A DNA stretch of 64,000 nt, taken from positions 744,001-808,000 of the forward strand of contig JAIXMG010000014.1 in assembly GCA_025201345.1 (NCBI GenBank), given 5' to 3'. The notes under the pieces are model-generated. The model worked only from the letters and a program-made list of their open reading frames with translations, made no database searches and was not told the DNA's origin. A program made the position numbers and the translations under genes. The DNA is from Thamnidium elegans. Lineage: Eukaryota; Mucoromycota; Mucoromycetes; Mucorales; Mucoraceae. This document shows, piece by piece, positions 35,527 to 47,500 of the stretch (its first letter is position 1; every line of letters starts with the position of its first letter).

Positions 35527-38011
35527 TTATTCTTCGTCGGAGGATTGGATTTCAACGAGCTCATGTTTTTCCGCGTCAAAAGTCCCGCCTTCGTTGTGTT
35601 TCGGGAACTGACCAAAAATATTCCACGTTCTTTTAAATAATTTGACGTATGACTCGTCTACATGAAAGTACATGTTACTGACAGTAGGATATTCCATTCG
35701 TCTATGACCGAACTTGACTGCCATCCAGTGTAAATTTCTCACATTTTGAATGTGGTAAGGTTGTACCTTTATCTTTGCTTTTACCAAGTGGCAAAAGAGT
35801 GACAGCTTCGTTGCAATATCCTATTATAGTGGCATCGCCATACGTACACACAGGTATGTTGTATGCATCTGCAACGACTTGAGCACAACCTGGATAGCTA
35901 AACCAGACAGGCATACTTTTGGGATTTTCATACATGTCTGATTTGATGTTCCTTTCTAGATTTACAATGTCGAAAGCAAAAAAATTTACATACTTGTCCT
36001 TGTTAGATTCAAATGTTACCAGCATATCTTTCTTGACATCTCTATATCTATTTTCGTCGCCATAGTGGAGATAAGCAATAGCTCTGTAGCCGCAGTTTCC
36101 GTTTCCAAGAGGGTCGAATATAGCCTTTACGTTAGTTTGGTCAATACAAGAATGTAATTTCGAAAGATTCATTCATTTAGTAGCACTATGACTATCGGTA
36201 CAACTTCTTTTTTTTTCGAGAAAATCCGAAATACATTCTTGAGTACGCTTTCTTTTGATACTAACGTATAAACCTGTATTATTATTTGCCTCAATCATCA
36301 AATTCGTATCAGATTTCAGATCTAACATTTCTTCCTTGATGTCTTCGTAAACGAATCCAAATGAATGATTGGGAACAAACTTTAAAACGTCTGACTTCTC
36401 ACTCTTTGCAACCACGGGAGATCTTTTTTTTTGGCCGTCATTTTCAATGCTTTGTCCTTGCCATAAACCAGTCGATTGCGTCTGAAGGCAGACTTTTTTA
36501 CGAAATCCTTTTTAAATGAACTAAGCCTAATCAGCTTTCTTGGACGACCAGGAGAGCTTACATCTAAGCGACACAAGAGCATGATGAGTAACATCTCCTA
36601 TCAAATCCTTTAGGCGAGGATCTCTAGCAACTAACACGTCTACCCCGTTCATTTCTTTCAATTGGATAGCTTTATATCCTCTTTCAAAATCAAGTAAGTT
36701 ACTGCATATCGTATCGAATGACAAATCCAAAGGTTGAAGAGAAAACATTCCTTTTTTGATGATAGCATGGCCACTTTCTGCTCTTTGTGTTGTCCTACAT
36801 TCTAAATGTTTATAAGTAGACGTAATATGGCCAGCCCATCTTTCGAGACAGTTCTCCCATTCATTCTCATAGTACTTCATAAACGCTGCATGTGTTTCAT
36901 TGTTTACAAAATTAGAAGAGTTAGAAAAAATTACTTCTACTTTTTCTTTTAAAGTGAAGTATGTTTCTGAATCAAAGCAATTTATCATGGCGACGATGTT
37001 GCTTTTAAAATCATTTACAATCGAAGAACTATTAAACACTTTTAATGTTGCATGTTTGCTCAAGTTCTGAATCATGTGCCATGTGCACAAAAGCTTACGG
37101 TTATCGGGAAAGTACGCATCGAGTTGATTTATCAAAGCAGCACACTTGTCTGTAACGAAGATAGTATCATCACTGTACTCACCATGCAATTCTTTCAGAG
37201 TTTTTACGAACCAGTCATACATCTCCTCTTTTTCGTTGGCAACCCACGCAAAAGCAATGGGAAAAGTTTTCAAAGTTTCTCTACCTAGATTGCTGACACC
37301 AAACGCACAGATCAATGGCATTTTAAGGTCATTAATGTTGTACGTGGCATCAATGAGGACAACCTCTTTGCTCTGTTAATAAGCAAATTGTTTATAAAAA
37401 ACAGGCCATCAAGATTCCTGAGATAGGACTGCACCTGTATTCAGTGATGAAACCGTTACTTTGCATATGATCGATAAGGAAGCTTGCGCCATTATCAGGC
37501 TTGACGTCAACTCTATTCAGCATAGTGTACTTTAAATTATTGATATCATTTACTGTCAACTTATTATACGAAGTTTGAGCACTTAGAACCTTCTGAATTG
37601 TTTTGTTGGAATATTTTGCTCGATACCGTATTGGAGCTTTTTAATATCGTTAGAATCCATCAACTTCTTTCTACCAGTACTGCTAGAAAGGATATTATTC
37701 TCTTCTAGCGAGTGATTATGTCCCTTCTCCGTTTGACTGGAAGATAAGTAATTAAACCCGTTCCCCTTGCTCATTCCTAATCTAACATAGAAAGGGAAAT
37801 TGGATCTACAGCTATCCCTCCATCGTTTACGATTTTCTTTCGTTGAATTACGAGAATTACGATACTCGCCGCCTCTTCGACATTTAAGATGTACTATTTT
37901 TTCTGAAGAACGTGCAATCACCAATTCAAACATATTTTCAAAGGTATAATCTTTAAGAACTGTTACTGCCATTTCTTTTGTAGCATTTTCGGGAATAAGT
38001 GGTAAAGTCAT
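35527..38011 (-). pseudogene. MULE A: Mutator-like transposase with FAR1-type finger and OTU protease domain
   Basis: From ATG 38011 (MTLPLIPENATKE), a FAR1-type DNA-binding region with LKCRRGG, CRSNFPFYVRLG and GHNHS is followed by the MULE transposase core: VLIDATYN (first Asp), IFVTDKCAALINQLDAYFP (second Asp), LLCTWHM and ECRTTQRAESGHA. A basic SSPGRPRKL tail and then an OTU-type cysteine protease fold follow, with FDPLGNGNCGYRA (Asp/Cys) and NVRNLHWMAV (His). The frame breaks at about 37590, 36575, 36410 and 35785 (single-base slips), and a TGA precedes the OTU segment. The copy is therefore inactive. OTU-bearing MULEs are known from plants. The fused order here is the notable part. Confidence 0.75.
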
Positions 38012-38069
38012 TAAGCTTTTAAAAAGTTCGATACTTATGTTATTAAATAAGAAAAGAAAGACAATTATT

Positions 38070-40093
38070 ATTTTGATACTTTTCAGGTTATCTCTTTTTA
38101 TGTTTGGATGTGTTGATTTGACTCTATTTGAGCTTCTATTTCCCATATGCGTTAATGAATTCACGTAGTAACCCACCCAAGACTCTTTTTTTTCATCATG
38201 CTTATTTGTAAAATTAGTACGTTCAAATATAGAAATTGTTATAAAAGCGATTAGCAGGCTTTTTAAAGCCATATAACAAATAAAAAGTATCACTTACTAG
38301 TTTAAATAAAGTATCATCTTGTTAGTACCAACTTCCGTAAGCATAGCTTTATTCGATACAAATGCCATATATTGATTTTTAGCATCCAGAAAAGTTGCTT
38401 TAGTGGTACATACAATTGTCAGACTTCCGATTATTTTCATAAACTTTAAAATGACTGACTGAAGTTCGCTATCTAAAATATGTATAACGTTCACTTAATT
38501 TTGGAGGAGGGAAGAAAATACACATGAGAATTATGTATGGGAGAACCACTTACTGTTTTTCCTTATTTTAGAGAGAAGATTCGTTTTGAACTTAAGAACG
38601 AAGTTTCGTTGAACGTGGATCCAGCACAAAATTCTTCTGCTACTAGGAAAAACCAACTTAATAGCCCCTAACAAAGCTTCATCATTATCTGTCACAAAGC
38701 AGTTAGATAATTCGTATTTTGAATCAGATCTATTCGACCAAACAACTTTACGAAAACAGCCTAATGCCCACTTGTATCTTGAGCTGGTTTCTCTGTCTAA
38801 CCAACAGCCGGCAACAGGAATCGTAGTTAGCTGTTTTGGTTTTTCTTTGGAACGCAAAGTACCAGCAATCACAAAATTTAACAAAACCATCTTATGAGAG
38901 TTTGTCTTATATGTAGCATCAATTACAATACACTCAGGAAGTTTGCAGGTTTCTTCAACGTCATGTTGATGCATAAAGAATACAACACAAATTCTTTCGT
39001 CCGTGTCAACCATCCAACATACTTGATGCCAAGTTTTTAATAAAATTCCACATCTGGACATGATTATTACGACAAAACTGCTGCTGTATGTTCGTTAGGT
39101 CGGACACCAATACATTGGTAACACCTTTTGTTCCAAGAATCAGGTAGTTTATGTGAAAGGAGAAAAATGGGATGATGTTAAAACGACTGCTCAAACTTTG
39201 AGTTTTCAGAGTTTTATTGAATTATATTATATATTATTTTTATTTTTTTATTTTTTTTTAAAAAAAAAAAGAAAACTAAAATGATCATGACAACATAATA
39301 ATGGGACTTACCTTTAAAGCTTCCCTTGGAATCGTACCATTAGACATTAAATTGATCACTAACTCTTGATTCTCGGCATCCAGCTTTTGTTTACGCTATA
39401 AAGCCTCTCATCTTCGCTGATGGGATGGTTATGCGCGAAACAGTTGCTATTGATTGTCCAGGAGTTTCCAGGACTCTTATTATCCACTCTAATATTAATA
39501 AAAGCGGTACAACCCATTTTACCTGTTGTCCTACTTGGTCTCTTGATAAAACTCTTGTCATTATCTTCCTCTTTCTCTAAAAAAGACAAAAAAGCTTCAA
39601 ACCTTAGACCGAATTCAGGCACAAAGTTATGTAATTTTACCTTCATCATCTTTTCTCCCAGTAAGATAAGAGCCAAAATGCTTACATACCATCTTAACAT
39701 ACTTTGCATCGCTTCTAATAGTTTTGAATGGGATGTTATTGGCCCTATCAATTTTTGAATTTGGAATCTGGCGTCTGCTTTCTCCAAAAAGGACTTACCG
39801 ACGGGGAATTCCTTTTCGAAAAGAGTTTCCAATTCCTCTGTTCTTTCATCGTATGAGACTGTTTCAATAAAAGAAGATAATACGCGGTTAGCCTCAACGC
39901 TGTTCTCTTCCTCTTCAACATCGTTAAGATTATCCCAATCATAACTTGTTTCTGGATGACGAGCGATTAAATCCCTGGTGTCGTCAGCTTTAGAATCCTC
40001 TTCAATTATGAGCTCATCATAATTTTGTATTTCGCAATCGTCCTCTTTAAACTCTGCAAGAAATGCTTGAATTAGATATTCATTATCATTCAT
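38070..40093 (-). pseudogene. MULE B: second Mutator-like transposase
   Basis: It starts at ATG 40093 with an acidic N-terminus. The DNA-binding region has MGCTAFINIRV and CFAHNHPIS. The catalytic core follows: CIVIDATYKTN (Asp), NCFVTDNDEALLGAIKLVFP (Asp) and ILCWIHVQRN. At about 38494-38555 a clean intron (GTAAGT...TTAAG) links to ILDSELQSVILKFM. A further short intron leads to YVNSLTHMGNRSSNRV, the C-terminal MULE motif. A frameshift near 39055 breaks the N-terminal half. It is different from MULE A and lies head-to-tail just upstream of it, so A may have inserted into or next to B. Confidence 0.7.
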
Positions 40094-41479
40094 TTCGTTT
40101 GATATTTGTTATTTAAAAGTTTAAAGAGAACACTTAAAAGAAAAGGGGGAGGGGTGCGCAAAAAAAAAAAGGTCATAAATTTGGCATTGGTGGTGTAAAT
40201 GGTGGTGTCTTAAAAATCACACGTTTTTTTTTAATCGTCTCTCTCACTTCAACAGCTAGAAAAATTCCCTAATAAACTGTTTAAGCTCAATCTAACAAGC
40301 TGAAGAGATCGTTATAAGTGTCGATAGCGAACAATGGTTAGTTCAATAGTAATTAAATTAAGAAAAAAGGTTTATTAACGTACTCATGAAAAAGAAAAAA
40401 AAATCTCTTTCAGCTTTTTGGTTTTAGATAAAGCTGTTGATTAATTAAGATAGTTAGCAACAAGATAGTTAGTAACAAGTTAATTGAGCTCACAAAAACA
40501 AAAGAAAAAAAAACACAAGCAACAGGATAAGAGGTAGGTCTAAAACGATTTCTTTCAGTGGTTACCTTTTTAATCTGGTTATCACTAAATAGATCTTTTA
40601 GTCGCGTCATTTTGGAGAGAAGAGAATGAAGAGTAAGTACCGCAATATCCGGAACAGAAAACAAGAGTTGCGAGGAAAGTGTTACATTTTGGTTTTTTAT
40701 TCTACAAAAAACTTGCAAGAGATGCTTGAGTCAGTAAACTACTTCAAATAGCCGAACCTCTCTTGATACCAACCCTTGGGACTTTATTATTATTTATAAT
40801 ACATAAAGCACTTTGGACTTGGGTTCTCCTCCACACAAATTATTATTAATTTAAGTAATACTGACACTTCTATTTTTCTATGTCAAGTTTCAATACTACT
40901 AGTGTTTACATGGCAAACAGCGGAAAAAAAAGTGGCGAATTTTTGCGTTACTGGTTGAGGTAATTCTGAGTCAATCTAAGAATATACTCAGTTTATTCCA
41001 GTGCCAAATACAAGACAACCTGAAAGGAATAACAATTAAGTGGAGGATTATTTTGTGGAATCAGCAAGATCAATAAACACATACCAAATACGGAAACCTA
41101 CCAAGGCTGACTCATGGTTACGAAAGCATGCAAATCAAGAATATGTTATACATAAAGGAATTCTCATGAAAAGCACCCTATTTATAAACTAATGCAAATA
41201 CCTTTGATCATGAATCAAAAAAAAAAAAAAAAAAAAAAAAAAACGTTTACAATATTTATAATGCTTATGTGTCATGAAATATCAAGTTTATTAATAATAA
41301 TTTTTTTTTTACAACTTTACCATATCCAAACACTTTTTTTTTTTGTAAAATAAACTTGAGTCACACATCCTCCGAGGGAAAAAAAGGGCAGAAAATATAT
41401 CCAAACACTTTGCGAATGTCGGACCCACCCTCTACAATTTTCTTTTGTATTTTTTTCTTTTGTATTTTTTTTTTTTTGC
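40094..41479. other. Intergenic stretch
   Basis: No gene supported. There is a run of about 25 A at 41219-41243. The minus-strand ORF at 40410-40718 is low-complexity. Confidence 0.45.
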
Positions 41480-43544
41480 TCTTTGCTAAAGGCGTCTTAC
41501 CCAGCATTCCTCAATGGGATTCAGCATTAGCATTGGTGAATAAGGGGGTAAGAACAAGGGAGTGTGACCATGTTCATAGATTGCTCGGAGGACATCAGGT
41601 ATCCTGTGAATCCCAGCAGTGTCCATCACAATATACATATTTTTTAGCCCCAAAATTATTCAGTAATACTGCTATTTCTTCAATAACAGTAAAAAATGGC
41701 TCGGATTGGTTCCATGTGGTAAACCCCTCTTGGTACCAGCTACCTTTTGTTTTTTTCTACCGTTTGGTTTTGGAACTTGCTGAGAAAGTGCAATCAATCC
41801 ATGAACAGATATACAGCCCAGAATTCTCAAATTAATACCTTCTCGTTGAACTTTCACTTCTGCAGATGTTCCTTTTTTAGACGAAACAACAGGACGCATC
41901 ATATTCTTTTTGAATCCGCTTTCATCGATGAAAATGTACTTTCTTTTAAAATCGATGTCGTTGCCACCAAGATATTCAACAAACTGCCTTATTTGCTCCT
42001 TTGTATCCTCAGAGTTGCGAGCTGCTATCCTGGGTTGAGTACGAGTAAGTGTGAACTCCAATTTTTTTTTGGTAATGTGGCGGTAAACAATAGATTAATT
42101 AACTGGTAGATTACCAAAATTAGCAGAGAGTTGCTCCGTGATATCTTTTACGATACAAGTTGGGTGTGCCTTGACGTAATCGTATATAAATTTTAATTAT
42201 TCGTCTGTGATTTTGATGTTGTTCCTTTTTGTTTTAACTTCTGATGCTAGTTTATAACCGGGTAGTGCTGTTCCTTCATTTTCTTTCCATTGAGAAATAT
42301 TTTACATGAAAATAAACTCTTGAACAATCTATAAAAAGTATGAAATAAAAAAGTTTAAGCAAAATGACATGTGTGATATTGACGATTATGCTAATAAGAG
42401 TAAATATCAAAAAAAGAAAAATAAAGAAAATAAACGTAGAATTTATCAGACTTTAAAAAGAGATTGCTGTTTTTATTAATGAAATAATGTGTGCCTTATA
42501 TACAAAATAAGTTAAATAAGCGCTTATCCACTTATATGAAACATGGACAATGTTAACCATCTAATAGTGGATGAGCAATTTGGAAATATAAATAGTTTCT
42601 TTAGAAGGTCAATTGTAACAGCGGCAATGCTTATTATCTTTCTAATTGGCTTTTCTAAATAAAAGATCCAGGATAGAGGCTTGTTCATTCAAAATAATTG
42701 GGGCATTATTTATGAACCAGTTATCTGTCCTTGATAAGAATTAAAACAGTCTAATGCTTATATAATCGATAAAAGAGAACAATAGAAGGTGTCTGAGTAG
42801 ATATATGTAATATACAACATTTGTGTATAATTTATGTAAGAAATATGTGAGAACATATACTTGTATAAATTATGTATAAATTTGTATCATTGAATATACT
42901 ACGTAAGTACAACAACATGTTATTATGAAAAAAGAAATAACAATGAAAATTGTAATAAAGCGCAATATGTGAAAGAATAGAAAAACTAAAATGATAAAAC
43001 AAATTACAGTTGTCAAGATAAATACCAAAAAAAATATATTTTAAATTTTTAGTGGCACTATAAATAGTATTAGAGTTGATATATAAGAATATTTTTAAAT
43101 TATGGCGGTTTTTTTAAAGCTTGTGAAAATAAGTATAAACCATAAAATACCAATCAGTTAATGTATTAGTAACAGAAACATTTCTCATTGCTTATTAAAC
43201 TTATAAGCTGCATCATACGCAATACCAGTTCCTTTCGCAGCCTCCGAGAGCTTATAATTCCTGTTTTGCATCAGAGAAATAAGTTGAGCGACCTGAGAAG
43301 GCTTATATTTGACCGGTGTCCAAATCATTTTAGGCACTGGCACTCCATCCGAGCCAAGCTCCTTCATCGCGCTGATTGTAGCTAGTAGTTCGGAAATATC
43401 AGAGAAATTGTCGATTTGATATATCGTTTTAATAGTTGCTCCTCCTTCGTTATCTTTAAGCTTATATTCAGATTCTATATCGTCTAGTCCTTCCCTGACA
43501 AATTCACTCGAAGGATAATAATGATAGAAAATAGATGCGCTCAT
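41480..43544 (-). pseudogene. IS630/Tc1-type transposase, split by an insertion
   Basis: The N-terminus begins at ATG 43544 (MSASIFYHYYPSSE) and includes a helix-turn-helix-like stretch around YKPSQVAQLISLMQNRNYK. At 43190 the frame is broken by the insert 42293-43185 and resumes at 42288 (QWKENEGTALPGYKL). The DDE core shows YIFIDESGF (first Asp), IVMDTAGIH (second Asp) and LNPIEECW (Glu). In-frame stops after KITDE and LPVN, among others, show decay. It is an old transposon copy. Confidence 0.7.
42293..43185. mobile_element. 893-bp insertion in the IS630-type pseudogene
   Basis: Ends AGAAATATTT and AAACATTTCT are inverted repeats, flanked by a 5-bp duplication CATTG (42288-42292 and 43186-43190). 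Removing it rejoins the host frame in FNKQWKENEG. No ORF of note, so it is non-autonomous. Confidence 0.65.
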
Positions 43545-44302
43545 TGAGGATATTTAATTGTTGATTAACTTGTTTGAAACTTTATATTTTATAAATGTTT
43601 TCGTTTTCTGAAAGGGATATTAGGCTTTGGGTAAAACCACTCACATGAAATGTAATAAAATAGTTATGACTTAAATACTATTTAAAACTATCCTTGAATA
43701 TTATAGAAGTTCAAAGTCTTTAAAAGTACACTTGTGTTAATTATCGTATCTTTTTTTCTTTTTTTTTGATTCATGATCAGTGTGTTCCTCCAACTTTGGT
43801 AAATGTTTGAAGCCTCATTGTAAGTATTTACAACGGAAATATGTGTATGTATGTGTGTGTGTGTGTGTTTATATCTTGTGATTCATCTTTTCTTGTTTAT
43901 TTTGTTATAGTAATTGCACATCATAGACGCTCTTCCATGCCCCGTCATTTCAGCGAACGTACATTATCATTGGGTTAAAAAAAAAAGATAAAGAATTCCC
44001 CTTCTTGATTGTATCATTTTCCTCCTTTCGTCATATTATTCCCTTCTTATATATATTTTTTCTTTTTCTTACGTCCTATTATTATTTTAATTTCAATATA
44101 TCAGCCAATCAATCAACAGATATATATCAGAGAGTTCAGGGCATTAGAACCAGCTATTTATCTTGTATCTTTATTCTCTTTTCTCTTTTCGAATATTTAT
44201 ACTATAACACAAAAAAAAAAAAGAAAACATCAACCAAAAAATGGCTATGAGTATTACTTGGACCTACCAGAAGAAGATGGTGGACCAAAGAAAAGGATAT
44301 GG
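43545..44302 (+). other. Promoter-like stretch with a truncated start of a gene
   Basis: A (GT)n tract lies near 43855-43868 and pyrimidine-rich leader-like sequence at 44000-44200. ATG 44241 begins MAMSITWTYQKKMVD; an overlapping frame reads YEYYLDLPEEDGGPKKRIW. Both are cut at 44303 by the 5' LTR of element A. This could be the first exon of a disrupted host gene. It is not recognised. Confidence 0.3.
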
Positions 44303-44569
44303 TGTGGTATTTAACCATAAAAACTAACGCAAGTTATCACTCCAAATATATCTGAGGTGGTTACACAACAACCTCAGTTAGGTATCGCTTACTACCCTGG
44401 TTCTTAAACCTAAATTATTCTTACTATAAAAAGGATATTTTACGAGGCAACCTTTTGTTCCCTCTCTTGTTTTTTAGAAGTCATTTTTTAATTAATAAAG
44501 ATCCAAAAGAAGTTTCATCTTATTTTCTGCTGTCTCTTTTTATTTCATAATTCGATACTAAATATCTCA
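44303..44569 (+). repeat. 5' LTR of element A
   Basis: It begins TGTGGTATTTAACC and ends AATATCTCA. It is identical to 50144-50410. It contains TTCATCTTA at 44514-44522, complementary to the sequence spanning the ORF start. Confidence 0.93.
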
Positions 44570-44574
44570 TTTTT

Positions 44575-44583
44575 TAAGATGAA
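44575..44583 (+). promoter_or_regulatory. Candidate self-priming site overlapping the start codon
   Basis: TAAGATGAA is the exact complement of TTCATCTTA at 44514-44522 in the LTR. It contains the ATG of the gag-pol frame (44579-44581). In Tf1-type elements the 5' end of the mRNA pairs with such a site to prime reverse transcription. That mechanism is inferred here from sequence only. Confidence 0.4.
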
Positions 44584-47500
44584 TCCTTCTTCGGCTACTA
44601 TTTCTAACAGTCCTCATGATAGTAATTCTGTCACGAAAGTGCTTGATGGTTTAACCAACATGGGATTGGATAATAACAATTCTATTGCTAAAAATTCTGC
44701 CACGGATGAATCCTCTGTTACTACAGAAGATTCGGAAATGGAAGAATCATTTGTTGCTTACGAAAGTGTTAACAACAATGCCAATAAAATTTCTAATAAG
44801 AAATCTATTGAGAATAAAACTGCTTTAGAACAGCTTAATAATCAATATGAAAGTATAATGATAATTATTGCTAATCTCAATGAGCAAAAAATTAAATTGT
44901 TTTCTGAGGGTATTTTTGATACTAATAATGAGAGATTTATTACTATTGAGAATAACACCAAGTTGGTCAATGAGCACGCTAAATTGATCAAAAGTCAAAT
45001 TACTGCCTTGGTAAAACCTATTGATAGTATGCTACCTAGCAACGATTTGACTTTGGTGGGTTCTAGCAATCGTGGAATTCCCATTAAAGACGTACCTGCC
45101 TTTAATGTGAACCCTTTACTCGATTGTTGGAATATCGAAGAAAAAGATAAAAATGATAAGGAAATAACCTTAACAACTTTCTTTTTGAAATTTGAAAGAT
45201 TGTTTGTTACATATAACCTTAATATTAGTAAATCTTGGATTTATTACCTTGAGATTGCTTTCGAAGGCTCTACTAATCACCATGGTTGGTTTAGTGTAAA
45301 TTTAAAAAATTCGTCTGCAATTTCTTGGTCTGATGCTAAGACTATTTTACAACAACGTTTTGACATGGCCTCTCAAGCCAGCGTTAATTCGTTAGCTATT
45401 AGTTTGATCAATTTTTCTCTTGAGGAAAAGGAATCTTTTATTTTATGTTTGGAGAGATATCGAATGTTAATTCTCAGAGCTAAAATAAATATTGAAAATA
45501 ATGTGATGTTATTTTATTTGTTTGTTAATTGTTTTCCTTCAAAAGTGCAAGGAAAAATCAACCAAATAATTTCAAGTAACTTTCGCAAAACCAACCCGTC
45601 TGATTTTGATAATGTAAAGATGCACCATGCTCCTGCTAGTTGGGCTATGTTCGAAAAAATAATTATTGGACATATTGCTGTTATTGAAGAAACTTTAGGA
45701 TCCTCTAGGATCCATAAAGTTAACAACAAAAAAAGAAGAATGATTGAAAAGGTTGAAGAAGTTCCTTTCGACACTTTAAAAAACGATGCCCCTTTTGTTG
45801 CCTCTGGACCTACGTCTTCCGCTGCATCGAAACACGTCAATTTCGCCACGTTGAGAGCACAAGGCATTTGTACCTATTGCAGAACTGCAAATTACCGCGA
45901 TGATCCAAGTCATTCGTATAACTGTGAGGTTAAAATTGCAGTCTTTAAAAGAAAGGGTTACAAATTGCCTTCCCCTCCTGTAAGTAATTACATTGATAAT
46001 AAAAATAATAAAAATAATAGTCATAACTACAATAATGCAAATATTAACAAGATTGATCATTCTGTTAACCTTAGTAACTTCACCAAGGGAACTGATGTAT
46101 CAAATCTTTCGGTTGCTCCTGCCACCTACGATAAAAAACTTTGTGCTATCTCTGACTCTGATACTGATACATCAGACAACGATTATGATGATTTTTTTAA
46201 TAAATATATTCAACCATACTATAAGAGCTCCAATGATGATAATTCCTTAAACAACAATAAGAATCATCTTCTAGAGAAGAACATTTTTGCTGTAAGAAAT
46301 AACAATGTTGGTGATAATGATAATCCATGTAATATAGAAGGAACCTCGTTATCCCCTGCAACACCTATCATTATTAATAGTATTCTTAGCTATGGTATTA
46401 TTGATACTGGTGCTAGTGTTAGTTTGATAAGTAAAAAATATGCCCAGAAAAATAATATATCATTCCATTCTATTCCTGGTAGTCTAATCATGGCTAATGG
46501 TAGTAAAGTTCCTCGTCTACAAACAATTGATCCTTTACTCGTCGAATATGATAATGTAAACAAAATAATTGAACATAAATTCGATATTATTGATGACAAT
46601 ATTATTGATTCCGATAATGAAAAAATTTTAATTGGTGTAGATTTATTACCCAAACTAAAAATTTATTTGTCTAACGTTGCTGTTAAACATAAAAACCTTC
46701 AAAAAGAAGTTGTTGATAATTCGAAAAACGATGATGCCTATATTCCAAATGTCACTAATTTCGGTACTGAACAAGAACAATATGCCTTTGAAAATGCTAT
46801 TAAAGTGTATATTGACAAAAATAAAAAATTAGACAAGACATCTTTATGCACTATAAAGGATGCTGTATTACATTTACCAACCCCTTCTGGTTTTATTGCT
46901 AATATCCGACAATACCCAATCCCTTATGCATTAAAGGATCAAGTAATGGAAATAATTGAAAGTTGGGAAAAAGATAAAATAATTGTTCCTGCTAAGCCTT
47001 CCGGTTGGAATTTACCTATGACTGTAACATTCAAAAAAGATCACGTGAATGGTGCTATCTGCAAAGATAAAAAGAATATTCGCCTTCTTCTCGATCCAAG
47101 GAAACTTAATGAAGCACTTGATGAATCATCAAAGAATTCTCACAGCTTACCATTAATTAGCGATATATTTAATTCTATGACTGGTTGTGTCGTATTTTCT
47201 ACAATTGATTTGAAATCGGCATTTAATCAATTCCCTGTCAATGAAGCGGATCAGATAAAAACAACATTTACTGCTCCTAATAATTTGCAATATATGTATC
47301 GAGGCTCGCCATTTGGCATTTCTGTGATCAGTCAATTGTTTAGCAGAGTGATGTTAACATTGTTTAAAGATTTACCTTATGTTACTTGCTTCGTGGATGA
47401 TATTTGTATAGCCAGTAGATCAATGCATGCCCATTATTACCACGTAAAAAACGTGCTCGAAATACTTACAAAAAATAATCTAAGAATTAATTTCGAGAAG

